Shown here: piece by piece, positions 9,209 to 16,699 of the stretch
How positions within the stretch are numbered: the stretch's first letter is position 1
Layout of the letters: each line of letters starts with the position of its first letter
Assembly (NCBI RefSeq): GCF_001911425.1
Contig: NZ_MPPL01000001.1
Span: 1,064,113 to 1,104,070 of the forward strand
Source of the DNA: Mucilaginibacter polytrichastri
GTDB lineage: Bacteria > Bacteroidota > Bacteroidia > Sphingobacteriales > Sphingobacteriaceae
Direction: 5' to 3'
DNA: 39,958 nucleotides
The notes under the pieces: model-generated
What the model was told of the DNA's origin: nothing
Databases searched by the model: none
What the model saw: the letters and a program-made list of their open reading frames with translations, nothing else
Position numbers and translations under genes: made by a program

Positions 9209-10129
9209 ATGAATTTATCACGCAGAGTATTTATTAAAACAGGTGCGCTGGGTATAGCCGGGAGTGCTTTGTTAAAAGAGAGCTTATTTGCCGGGGTAGC
9301 AGGTAAAGAGTTGGTTGGCTTACAGTTGTATTCGGTTCGCGAAGCGATGAAAACCGATGCAGCTGGTACATTAAAGAAACTGGCTGATGGTGGTTACCGC
9401 TACATAGAACATGCCGGCTATGCCAATGGTAAGTTCTATGGCTACACGCCTGGAGAATTTAAAAAGTTAATGGCTGATTTGGGGCTTAAAATGCCGAGCG
9501 GCCATAGCCGTATGTCTCTTTCTGACTGGGACAGTACTAAAAACGACTTTACCGATGTTTGGAAGAGAACCATTGCCGATAGCGCCGAAGTAGGGCAGCA
9601 CTTTGTACTGAACCCCTGGCTGGATGAGAATTTGCGTACAGATCCCGAAGCCTTGAAGCGCCTGATGCAACAGTTTAACAAAAGCGGAGAGCTTTGTAAA
9701 ACTTACGGAATGAAGTTTGGCTACCATAACCACAACTTTGAGTTTATTACACCAATGGGCAATGGTAACCTGTACGATTTTATTATCCAAAACACCGACC
9801 CGGCATTAGTTGCCCAGCAAATGGATTTTGGCAATATGATTGGTGCGGGTGCCCAACCGGTAGATTATTTGAAAAAGTATCCCGGCCGTTTTGAGTTGTT
9901 GCACGTAAAGGATGAGATTAAAAGCGATGGAAAAGGCGATTTGGGCGATGGTTACGATAGTACCATACTGGGTGATGGTATAATGCCTATGCAAGAGATA
10001 CTTACCTTGGCACGCAAAATTGGGGGTACTACGCATTTTATGATCGAGCAGGAATCATACCAGGGGAAAGACCCGGTCGATTGTGTAAAAAAGGACTTAC
10101 AAATAATGAAAAAATGGGGCTATGTGTAG
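9209..10129 (+). CDS. Tat-exported sugar phosphate isomerase/epimerase-like TIM barrel
   Basis: 306 residues. The N-terminus has a textbook twin-arginine motif (SRRVFIK, residues 4-10) and a hydrophobic stretch GALGIAGSALL, so it is exported folded. The rest is an AP-endonuclease-2/xylose-isomerase-like barrel: GLQLYSVREA (~37-46), KFGYHNHNFEF (~169-179), AQQMDFGNM (~202-210), LLHVKDE (~230-236) and MIEQESYQGKDP (~278-289). His, Asp, His and Glu at these strand ends are the usual divalent-metal ligands. Family members in 3-keto-glycoside clusters act as lyases or isomerases on keto sugars; the exact reaction here is not readable. It is a paralogue of the protein at 21626. It is tightly coupled to the preceding gene (7-base gap). 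Confidence 0.88.
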   Translation: MNLSRRVFIKTGALGIAGSALLKESLFAGVAGKELVGLQLYSVREAMKTDAAGTLKKLADGGYRYIEHAGYANGKFYGYTPGEFKKLMADLGLKMPSGHSRMSLSDWDSTKNDFTDVWKRTIADSAEVGQHFVLNPWLDENLRTDPEALKRLMQQFNKSGELCKTYGMKFGYHNHNFEFITPMGNGNLYDFIIQNTDPALVAQQMDFGNMIGAGAQPVDYLKKYPGRFELLHVKDEIKSDGKGDLGDGYDSTILGDGIMPMQEILTLARKIGGTTHFMIEQESYQGKDPVDCVKKDLQIMKKWGYV

Positions 10130-10171
10130 CGCCATTTAAGATTAAACGTATATTGCATTAATAAACTAAGC

Positions 10172-10199
10172 GCTTTTTGGTCCCCTCGCAAAAAGCAAA
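10172..10199 (+). terminator. Weak hairpin between operon segments
   Basis: GCTTTTTG (10172-10179) and CAAAAAGC (10189-10196) form an 8-bp AU-rich stem with a 9-base loop, followed by AAATTTTTAT. It lies in the 100-base gap before the first dehydrogenase pair. It could act as a partial terminator or mRNA stabiliser, but the stem is weak. Confidence 0.35.
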
Positions 10200-10229
10200 T
10201 TTTTATACCGATTATAAATTTAACACCGC

Positions 10230-10832
10230 ATGAACAGGCGTACCGTTATAAAAAATCTGGCTCTTATTATTGGTGGTGCCACGCTCTTACCCTCGTGTTT
10301 TCAAGAGCATGGCAAAGCGTCAATGGCGTTTAAAAAAATCAACGTAAGTGCCGATCAGGAACGGTTTGTTGCCGATGTGGCCGAAACCATTATTCCTAAA
10401 ACTGATACCCCGGGAGCTAAAGACCTTAGCCTGCATTTATTTGTGCTCAAAATGGTTGATGATTGTTTTAGCAAAAAAGACCAGGATGCGTTTATGGCCG
10501 GGCTTGATAAGCTGAGTAAGGAGGCTGAAAAACGCTATGATAAACCTTTTGGCCAATGCAGCCAGCAACAGCGCGAAAGTTTGCTGACCGAGCTTGATCA
10601 AAAGCAAATGGCCTACCAGAAAGCACAAAATGCACATGGCAAAAATTTAAAGAAAGAGTTACCTGCCGATGATATGCTGGCCTTTTACGGTATCACTAAG
10701 GGTGAAACCATTTTTGGGTATACCAATTCAAAATATTTTATGACCAAACAAATTGTATACGAGCTGATACCCGGCCGCTATAATCCTAATTTCCCTGTTA
10801 AAAATCTTAAAGCTGGTATAAAGCATGGCTAA
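10230..10832 (+). CDS. Gluconate 2-dehydrogenase subunit 3-like protein, Tat-targeted partner of the GMC dehydrogenase (copy 1)
   Basis: 200 residues with the twin-arginine motif NRRTVIK (2-8), a hydrophobic segment and a possible lipobox LLPSC (Cys23), suggesting a Tat lipoprotein. The body matches the Gluconate_2-dh3 family: ERFVADVAETIIPKTDTPGA (~45-65) and a helical remainder. In characterised glucose, fructose and glucoside 3-dehydrogenases this small subunit carries the Tat signal and escorts the flavin subunit across the membrane (hitch-hiker). Its 3' end overlaps the start of the GMC gene by eight bases, which fits a stable complex made in equal amounts. It is clearly homologous to the protein at 15863. 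Confidence 0.88.
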   Translation: MNRRTVIKNLALIIGGATLLPSCFQEHGKASMAFKKINVSADQERFVADVAETIIPKTDTPGAKDLSLHLFVLKMVDDCFSKKDQDAFMAGLDKLSKEAEKRYDKPFGQCSQQQRESLLTELDQKQMAYQKAQNAHGKNLKKELPADDMLAFYGITKGETIFGYTNSKYFMTKQIVYELIPGRYNPNFPVKNLKAGIKHG

Positions 10833-12543
10833 TTTAAATATAGACAATGCCAAACAACGCACCTTTGACGCTATCGTCATCGGTTCGGGCATGAGCGGGG
10901 GATGGGCTGCCAAAGAATTTACCGAAAAAGGTTTAAATACCCTGATGCTGGAGCGTGGGCGCGACGTAAAACACAACATAAATTACCCCACCACCAATAT
11001 GTACCCCTGGGAGTTTTCGCACCGGGGCGAACTATCGTATGATATTAAACAGGCTAACCCCATCATTAGTAAGTGTTATGCTTTTAAAGAAGATGCCATG
11101 CATTTTTTTGTGAAAGATAAGGAGCACCCCTATGTACAGGATAAACCCTTCGATTGGATCCGTGGGTACCAGGTTGGTGGCAAATCACTGATGTGGGCCC
11201 GCCAAACCCAGCGCTGGAGCGACTATGATTTTGAAGGCCCTGCACGTGATGATTTCGCGGTAGACTGGCCTATCCGTTATAAAGATATTGCACCGTGGTA
11301 TAGCTACGTAGAAAAATTTGCCGGTATCTCAGGCAATAAAGACGGCTTGGATAGCCTGCCCGATGGTGAGTTTTTACCCGCCTTTCCACTAAATAGTGTA
11401 GAGAACCACTTTAGCAAGGTACTGGGGAGTAATTATCAAAACCGCCATGTTATTAGTGCGCGCTGTGCGCATTTATCGGTACCGCAGCCTATCCATCTGC
11501 AACAGGGGCGGGTAATGTGCCAGAAAAGAATACTGTGCCAGCGAGGTTGCCCCTTTGGAGGGTATTTCAGCGCCAACTCCACCACTATTCCGTGGGCATT
11601 AAAAACAGGTAAACTAACGCTAAGGCCACATGCTGTAGTGCAGGAGGTAATCTTCGACGATAAAAAAGGTAAAGCTACCGGTGTACGCATTATGGATACC
11701 GAAACCAAAGAGGTGATAGCGTACTATGCCAAAGTGATATTTGTTAATGCCGCAGCTATAAACACTAACCTGGTATTGCTTAATTCAAAATCGCAGCGTT
11801 TCCCTAACGGCTTGGGCAATGATAGCGGTGTGCTGGGTAAATACGTGGCATTCCATAATTACAGCGCACGCATTTCGGCCGAATATGACGGCGATATGGA
11901 TTTAACCACCGATGGCCGCAACCCGGCAGGAGGTGGTTATATACCGAGGTTTAGAAATTTGAAGAAGCAAGAAACCGGCTTTTTACGGGGGTATGCAGCT
12001 GGTTTCAGTGCGTATCGCGGATTGGATACTGACTCTACAGGCGTTGGTAAAAATCTGAAAGAAAACATTATCCACCCAACATTAAGTGGCTGGAAGGTTG
12101 GCTCGCACATGATGGCCGAAACCATCCCCAAAGAAACCAATACGCTTACTTTAGATGCCAGCCAGAAAGATGCATGGGGCGTACCGCTATTAAAGTTTAA
12201 CATTGATTATGATGATAACGATGCTAAAATGAAGCAAGACTATTTTGAGCAGATGACCGAGATGTTTACCAAAGCAGGCTTCAAAAACATCCAGACCAAC
12301 GACAGTAAGCAAGCCCCGGGACTGGATATCCATGAAATGGGTGGTGCACGGATGGGGAGTGACCCTAAAACATCAATACTTAACAAATGGAATCAGATGC
12401 ATGCTTGTAATAACATATTTGTTACAGACGGAGCCTGCATGACATCAACTTCGACCCAAAACCCCTCATTAACCTATATGGCACTAACAGCCAGGGCGGT
12501 TGATTATGCGGTAGGCGAAATGAAGAAGGGAAACATTGCTTAA
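10825..12543 (+). CDS. GMC-family FAD dehydrogenase with iron-sulfur motif, probable glycoside 3-dehydrogenase (copy 1)
   Basis: 572 residues. The FAD Rossmann motif is VIGSGMSGGWAAKE (GxGxxG at 20-25), ending in LERGR. Other family blocks are GYQVGGKSLMWARQ (~114-127), DWPIRYKDIAPWY and the C-terminal HEMGGARMG with QNPSLTYMALTARA (His503 and Asn546 as the likely catalytic pair). Residues 232-242 hold Cys-x5-Cys-x3-Cys (CQKRILCQRGC), the spacing of the [3Fe-4S] ligands in bacterial FAD glucose dehydrogenase. That implies electrons leave FAD through an Fe-S cluster to a cytochrome rather than to oxygen. It has no signal peptide of its own, consistent with Tat export on the overlapping upstream subunit. 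Oxidation of a sugar C3 hydroxyl is inferred from the locus; other sugar dehydrogenase activities are possible. Confidence 0.9.
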   Translation: MANLNIDNAKQRTFDAIVIGSGMSGGWAAKEFTEKGLNTLMLERGRDVKHNINYPTTNMYPWEFSHRGELSYDIKQANPIISKCYAFKEDAMHFFVKDKEHPYVQDKPFDWIRGYQVGGKSLMWARQTQRWSDYDFEGPARDDFAVDWPIRYKDIAPWYSYVEKFAGISGNKDGLDSLPDGEFLPAFPLNSVENHFSKVLGSNYQNRHVISARCAHLSVPQPIHLQQGRVMCQKRILCQRGCPFGGYFSANSTTIPWALKTGKLTLRPHAVVQEVIFDDKKGKATGVRIMDTETKEVIAYYAKVIFVNAAAINTNLVLLNSKSQRFPNGLGNDSGVLGKYVAFHNYSARISAEYDGDMDLTTDGRNPAGGGYIPRFRNLKKQETGFLRGYAAGFSAYRGLDTDSTGVGKNLKENIIHPTLSGWKVGSHMMAETIPKETNTLTLDASQKDAWGVPLLKFNIDYDDNDAKMKQDYFEQMTEMFTKAGFKNIQTNDSKQAPGLDIHEMGGARMGSDPKTSILNKWNQMHACNNIFVTDGACMTSTSTQNPSLTYMALTARAVDYAVGEMKKGNIA

Positions 12544-12564
12544 AAAGTTAAATAAAAGAGCTTT

Positions 12565-12652
12565 ATTGTGTAGAAAAAACACAATGGACGTTTTTGATAG
12601 AATAAAAAAAATCATACATTAGACCGGGCTTACCAAGCAGGCGCCCGTTTTG
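12565..12652 (+). other. Intergenic hairpins before the second GMC gene
   Basis: In the 135-base gap, ATTGTGT (12565-12571) and ACACAAT (12579-12585) form a 7-bp stem. Further on, CGGGC (12624-12628) and GCCCG (12643-12647) form a 5-bp stem followed by TTTT. Either could give partial termination or RNA processing between the two dehydrogenase units. I see no good promoter. Confidence 0.3.
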
Positions 12653-12678
12653 TAACCAAATTATACCTTTCTTTTTTT

Positions 12679-14361
12679 ATGTCAGCTAACAATACATATG
12701 ATGCTATCGTTGTTGGATCGGGGATCTCCGGCGGATGGGCAGCTAAAGAACTAACCGAAAAAGGCTTAAAAGTGCTGATGCTAGAACGCGGACGCAATAT
12801 TGAGCACATTAAGGATTATGTAAATGCCAACAAGGCGCCATGGGAGTTTGAACACCGTGGAGGGCGTACCCAAAAAATGATTGAAGATTATCCCGTGCTT
12901 AAGCGTGACTACACGTTGAACGAGGCTAATCTTGATTACTGGGTTAACGAAAAAGAAAGCCCCTATGTAGAGGATAAACCGTTCGACTGGTTTCGCGGGT
13001 ATCACGTGGGGGGCCGCTCGCTCATGTGGGGCCGTCAGTCATACCGCTGGCACGAGAGCGATTTTGAAGCTAACTTAAAAGATGGTATCGCTGTAGATTG
13101 GCCTATCCGTTATGCCGATTTGGCACCGTGGTATAGCTATGCAGAAAAATTTGCGGGTATCTCTGGTAACCGCGATGGCGTACCTATCCTTCCGGATGGC
13201 GATTTTATGCCGGCCATGGAAATGAACGTGGTTGAAAAAGATGTTTCGGCCCGTTTAAAATCCTATTACAAAGGCAACCGCCATATGATTATTGGCCGTA
13301 CGGCTAATATCACCGTACCGCACGAGGGGCGTACCAATTGCCAGTATCGTAACAAATGCTGGTTAGGTTGTCCGTTCGGTGCCTATTTCAGCACACAATC
13401 ATCTACCTTACCGGCTGCCATGAAAACAGGCAACCTTACTTTACGCCCGTGGAGCATCGTAACCAAAGTATTGTACGATAAAGACACCAAGAAGGCAAAA
13501 GGAGTAGAGGTACTGGATGCCGAAACCAACAAAACATACGAGTACAACGCGAAGATCATTTTCCTGAATGCGTCGACCATTAATACGGCCTGGATTCTCC
13601 AAAACTCGGCTACAGATATATGGCCTGATGGTTTAGGGAGCAGCAGCGGCCAGTTAGGTCACAACCTGATGGATCACCATTTGGGTGTAGGTGCATCGGG
13701 TATGGTAGAAGGTTATGAAGATAAATACATGTATGGCCGCCGTGCAAACGGGATCTATATACCGCGTTACCGCAACCTGGATGGCGACAAACGCGATTAC
13801 ATCCGTGGTTTTGGTTACCAGGGCCGCGCAGACCGCGACCGTTGGAGCCGCGATATTCCTGAAATGAACTTAGGCGGCGATTTTAAAGACGCATTAGCTG
13901 AGCCGGGAGCATGGCACATGGGTATCGGCGGTTTCGGCGAAACATTGCCTTACCACGAAAACCGCGTTTACCTTGATAAAACCAAGAAAGATAAATGGGG
14001 ACTGCCGGTACCGGTAATCAATGCCGTAATTAAAGATAATGAAATGAAGATGCGCATTGATATGGCAAATGATGCCAAAGAAATGCTGGAAGCTGCAGGC
14101 GTGAAACAGGTAAACACTTACACCTCTGAAGCTGTGCTTGGAAAAGGTATCCACGAGATGGGTACCGCGCGGATGGGGCGCGATCCAAAAACATCAGTAT
14201 TAAATGGCTGGAACCAGGTTTGGGATGCGCAAAACGTATTTGTTACCGATGGTGCCGCCATGACATCTGCTGCCTGCCAAAACCCTTCATTAACTTATAT
14301 GGCTATGACAGCACGTGCTGCCAACTATGCCGTTGAGCAATTAAAGAAAGGTAATCTTTAA
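12679..14361 (+). CDS. GMC-family FAD dehydrogenase with iron-sulfur motif (copy 2)
   Basis: 560 residues, colinear with the upstream GMC protein over its whole length. The FAD motif is VVGSGISGGWAAKELTEKG (GxGxxG at 13-18), ending LERGR, followed by GYHVGGRSLMWGRQ, DWPIRYADLAPWY, and the C-terminal HEMGTARMGRDPKTS with QNPSLTYMAMTARA (His492, Asn535). The Cys-x5-Cys-x3-Cys motif is conserved (CQYRNKCWLGC, residues 221-231). No signal peptide. The likely Tat escort is the subunit-3 protein at 15863, two genes downstream. Copy 2 lacks the fused small-subunit overlap seen in copy 1 and is followed after 20 bases by a Gfo/Idh gene. Two paralogues suggest different glycosides or anomers, which is inference. 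Confidence 0.9.
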   Translation: MSANNTYDAIVVGSGISGGWAAKELTEKGLKVLMLERGRNIEHIKDYVNANKAPWEFEHRGGRTQKMIEDYPVLKRDYTLNEANLDYWVNEKESPYVEDKPFDWFRGYHVGGRSLMWGRQSYRWHESDFEANLKDGIAVDWPIRYADLAPWYSYAEKFAGISGNRDGVPILPDGDFMPAMEMNVVEKDVSARLKSYYKGNRHMIIGRTANITVPHEGRTNCQYRNKCWLGCPFGAYFSTQSSTLPAAMKTGNLTLRPWSIVTKVLYDKDTKKAKGVEVLDAETNKTYEYNAKIIFLNASTINTAWILQNSATDIWPDGLGSSSGQLGHNLMDHHLGVGASGMVEGYEDKYMYGRRANGIYIPRYRNLDGDKRDYIRGFGYQGRADRDRWSRDIPEMNLGGDFKDALAEPGAWHMGIGGFGETLPYHENRVYLDKTKKDKWGLPVPVINAVIKDNEMKMRIDMANDAKEMLEAAGVKQVNTYTSEAVLGKGIHEMGTARMGRDPKTSVLNGWNQVWDAQNVFVTDGAAMTSAACQNPSLTYMAMTARAANYAVEQLKKGNL

Positions 14362-14381
14362 GCAAATCAAACTATCAACCA

Positions 14382-15815
14382 ATGAGCAACAACCCCGAAG
14401 AGAAGCAAGATAACACTTCATCCAGGCGCGACTTTCTAAAAACAGGCGCAATAGCTGCGGCTGGTTTTATGATTGTTCCGCGTTATGTTTTAGGTGGTAA
14501 AGGATTCATAGCACCAAGCGATCGTTTAGTGATTGCCGGTGTAGGTGTAGGCGGAAAAGGTGAGAGCGATATTGCCAATTTTTACAAAAGCGGAAAAGCC
14601 GAGATCGGTTTCCTGTGCGATGTAGATGATCGTCGTTCAGCGAAAACGAGAGCAAGCTTCCCTAAAGCAAAATATTATAAAGACTGGCGCGAGATGTTTG
14701 ATAAAGAACATAAGCATTTCGATGCCGTGTCTGTATCCACGCCAGATCATAACCATACCATCATTACCTATCATGCCATGCAGCTGGGCAAGCACGTTTA
14801 TGTGCAAAAGCCGCTAACGCACGATATTTATGAGGCGCGCATACTTACAGAGGCGGCTAAGAAGTACAAAGTAGTTACCCAAATGGGTAACCAGGGCGCA
14901 TCAAACGATGGTACCCGACAGTTATCTGAGTGGTATGATGCCGGCGAAATTGGCGACGTGCATACTATTTACTGCTGGACTAACCGCCCTGTTTGGCCAC
15001 AAGGTATCCAGTGGCCAACAACCAAGGCAGAAATTCCGAAAGAACTAGACTGGGATTTGTGGTTAGGTACTGCACCACAAAAAGATTATGTAGATAAACT
15101 GGTACCCTTTAACTGGCGCGGCTGGTGGGATTACGGCACCGGTGCTTTAGGTGATATGGGTTGCCATTTGGTTGAAGCTCCATTCCGTATGCTGGGTTTA
15201 AAGTATGTAAAAAATGTACAGGCCAGCGTGGGCAGCGTTTATGTAGATGAATTTAAAAAAGGCGTTTTCCCTGAAAGCTGCCCGCCATCGAGCCACATTA
15301 CGCTTACATTCCCTAAAACCGAGAAAACCACAGGCGACGTTACTTTACACTGGATGGACGGTGGCATTGAACCTGAAAGACCGGATGAGCTTGGCCCGAA
15401 CGAAAAATGGGGTGGCGAAGAAGGCAACGGTACACTATTTATAGGTACCAAGGGTAAAATGTATGCAAGTACATATTCTTCAGCAGCAACGCTGTTACCA
15501 AAATCAAGAACAGCCGAAGTAAATGTGCCTCAAAAATGGGCACGCGTACCCGGCCAGTCCGAAGGGCATTATGGCCAATGGGTAGAGGCTTGTTTAGCCG
15601 GTTACGGTAAAAAAGAAGTAAGTTCTCCGTTTGAAGTTGCTGGCCCGCTTACAGAGGCTTTACTGATGGCAAATTTGGCTGTACGTGGTCACGATTTACC
15701 AGGCGGACAGTTTAAATATGAGTGGGATAGTGCAGCCATGAAAGTAACCAATTTTGATGCGGTTAATAAATACATTAAACGCGATTACCGCCAGGGCTGG
15801 ACCCTGGGCATTTAG
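14382..15815 (+). CDS. Tat-exported Gfo/Idh/MocA family oxidoreductase
   Basis: 477 residues with a perfect Tat motif SRRDFLK (14-20) and hydrophobic TGAIAAAGFMIV. The NAD(P)-binding motif is GVGVGGKG (53-60). The usual EKP signature appears as VQKPLTH (141-147), a Gln for Glu change typical, as I recall, of the exported branch of this family in Bacteroidota and Planctomycetes. The second half (RGWWDYGTGALGDMGCHLVE, then a C-terminal sheet) is the substrate domain. Exported members probably carry a tightly held cofactor that is recycled in place. In Bacteroides 3-keto-glycoside clusters Gfo/Idh enzymes interconvert glycosides and 3-keto forms. It sits between GMC copy 2 and its likely small subunit, so it shares their transcript. 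Confidence 0.9.
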   Translation: MSNNPEEKQDNTSSRRDFLKTGAIAAAGFMIVPRYVLGGKGFIAPSDRLVIAGVGVGGKGESDIANFYKSGKAEIGFLCDVDDRRSAKTRASFPKAKYYKDWREMFDKEHKHFDAVSVSTPDHNHTIITYHAMQLGKHVYVQKPLTHDIYEARILTEAAKKYKVVTQMGNQGASNDGTRQLSEWYDAGEIGDVHTIYCWTNRPVWPQGIQWPTTKAEIPKELDWDLWLGTAPQKDYVDKLVPFNWRGWWDYGTGALGDMGCHLVEAPFRMLGLKYVKNVQASVGSVYVDEFKKGVFPESCPPSSHITLTFPKTEKTTGDVTLHWMDGGIEPERPDELGPNEKWGGEEGNGTLFIGTKGKMYASTYSSAATLLPKSRTAEVNVPQKWARVPGQSEGHYGQWVEACLAGYGKKEVSSPFEVAGPLTEALLMANLAVRGHDLPGGQFKYEWDSAAMKVTNFDAVNKYIKRDYRQGWTLGI

Positions 15816-15862
15816 AAAAAATATTTATTCAGTAACAATTAACATAGTAACCAAACCAAACT

Positions 15863-16432
15863 ATGAACAGAAGAGACGCTATTGAAAGAGTAGCATGGAT
15901 ACTGGGAGGAACAGTGATCGGTGCCGAATTTTTTATGTCGGGGTGTAAACCGGCAGGCAGCAAGGTAGAAGATCTTTTTGATCAGGACCACACGGCTTTT
16001 TTAAATGAAATTGCCGAAACCATTTTGCCTAAAACCAACACGCCAGGCGCTAAAGAAGCCAAGGTGGGGCAGTTTATTGGGGTAATGGTACGCGATTGCT
16101 ACACCGCAGATGATCAGAAGATTTTTCTGAACGGCTTAGGTAAACTTGATGATGCTACTGAGAAAAAGTACAGCGTTAAATTTATGGGGGCCGATATTAA
16201 ACAGCGTACCGCTGTTTTAGCCGACCTGGATAAAGAGCAGGCTGCCTACAACAAAACTAAAAAGAAAGACGACCCTAACCATTATTACGAAATGATTAAA
16301 CAACTAACGTTGTTGGGTTATTTTACTTCAGAGCTGGGCTGCACCAAAGCAATGCGTTATTTACCTGTACCGGGTAAGTTTGTGGGTGATTACCCTTACA
16401 AAAAGGGCGATAAGGCCTGGGCATTGGTATAG
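15863..16432 (+). CDS. Gluconate 2-dehydrogenase subunit 3-like protein, Tat-targeted (copy 2)
   Basis: 189 residues beginning MNRRDAIERVAWILGG, a twin-arginine-type signal, with a possible lipobox FMSGC (Cys28). The segment FLNEIAETILPKTNTPGAKE (~47-66) aligns with IAETIIPKT-type sequence in copy 1 at 10230, and the helical tail with YLPVPGKFVGDYP also corresponds. Probable membrane-anchored escort and electron-transfer partner for GMC copy 2 at 12679. The order here (GMC, Gfo/Idh, subunit 3) differs from copy 1 (subunit 3, GMC). Confidence 0.85.
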   Translation: MNRRDAIERVAWILGGTVIGAEFFMSGCKPAGSKVEDLFDQDHTAFLNEIAETILPKTNTPGAKEAKVGQFIGVMVRDCYTADDQKIFLNGLGKLDDATEKKYSVKFMGADIKQRTAVLADLDKEQAAYNKTKKKDDPNHYYEMIKQLTLLGYFTSELGCTKAMRYLPVPGKFVGDYPYKKGDKAWALV

Positions 16433-16447
16433 GGAGAGTGCAGCAAT

Positions 16448-16526
16448 TTGCGTTAGGGATAGAAGTGGAAAGCCCGGAGCGTAGCGAGGACTTGCAACGG
16501 ATAGCCCGACCCGTAGGGGAACGCCC
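16448..16526. repeat. Intergenic repeat element of Bacteroidota type
   Basis: The stretch from TTGCGTTAGGGATAGAAG to GTAGGGGAACGCCC, with ACTTGCAACGGATAGCCCGA inside, resembles from memory a dispersed intergenic element common in Bacteroidota genomes. It contains two similar TTGC....GGATAG units in direct orientation and short complementary ends (GCGTT/AACGC). It lies directly after the copy-2 subunit gene stop codon. Confidence 0.55.
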
Positions 16527-16550
16527 AGAACGTTGTTGGTAAACATCAAT

Positions 16551-16646
16551 TTGTCGTTGCGAGCGATTGCGTGGCAATGTCGTCGTATGTTATCCGATAT
16601 GCATGGCTACGAGATTGCCACGTCGTTACACTCCTCGCAATGACAA
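16551..16646. repeat. Long inverted repeat (REP/MITE-like)
   Basis: The left arm TTGTCGTTGCGAG (16551-16563) pairs with CTCGCAATGACAA (16634-16646), with one G-U. Inner arms CGTGGCAAT and ATTGCCACG pair again, leaving a loop around 16583-16608. The consensus 'TGTCATTGCGAGG...' is, as I recall, a widespread Bacteroidota palindromic repeat. It splits the locus into an upstream dehydrogenase half and a downstream half, and may modulate transcript levels. Confidence 0.75.
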
Positions 16647-16699
16647 CTAGAAGAGGTGATGATGGAAAGAAAAATAGAATAGGGAACTAAACTTTACGA

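Noticed and set aside
16323..16577. Minus-strand frames over the subunit-3 gene end and the following repeats
   Set aside because: They overlap a well-supported gene and low-content repeat sequence, with no recognisable protein features.
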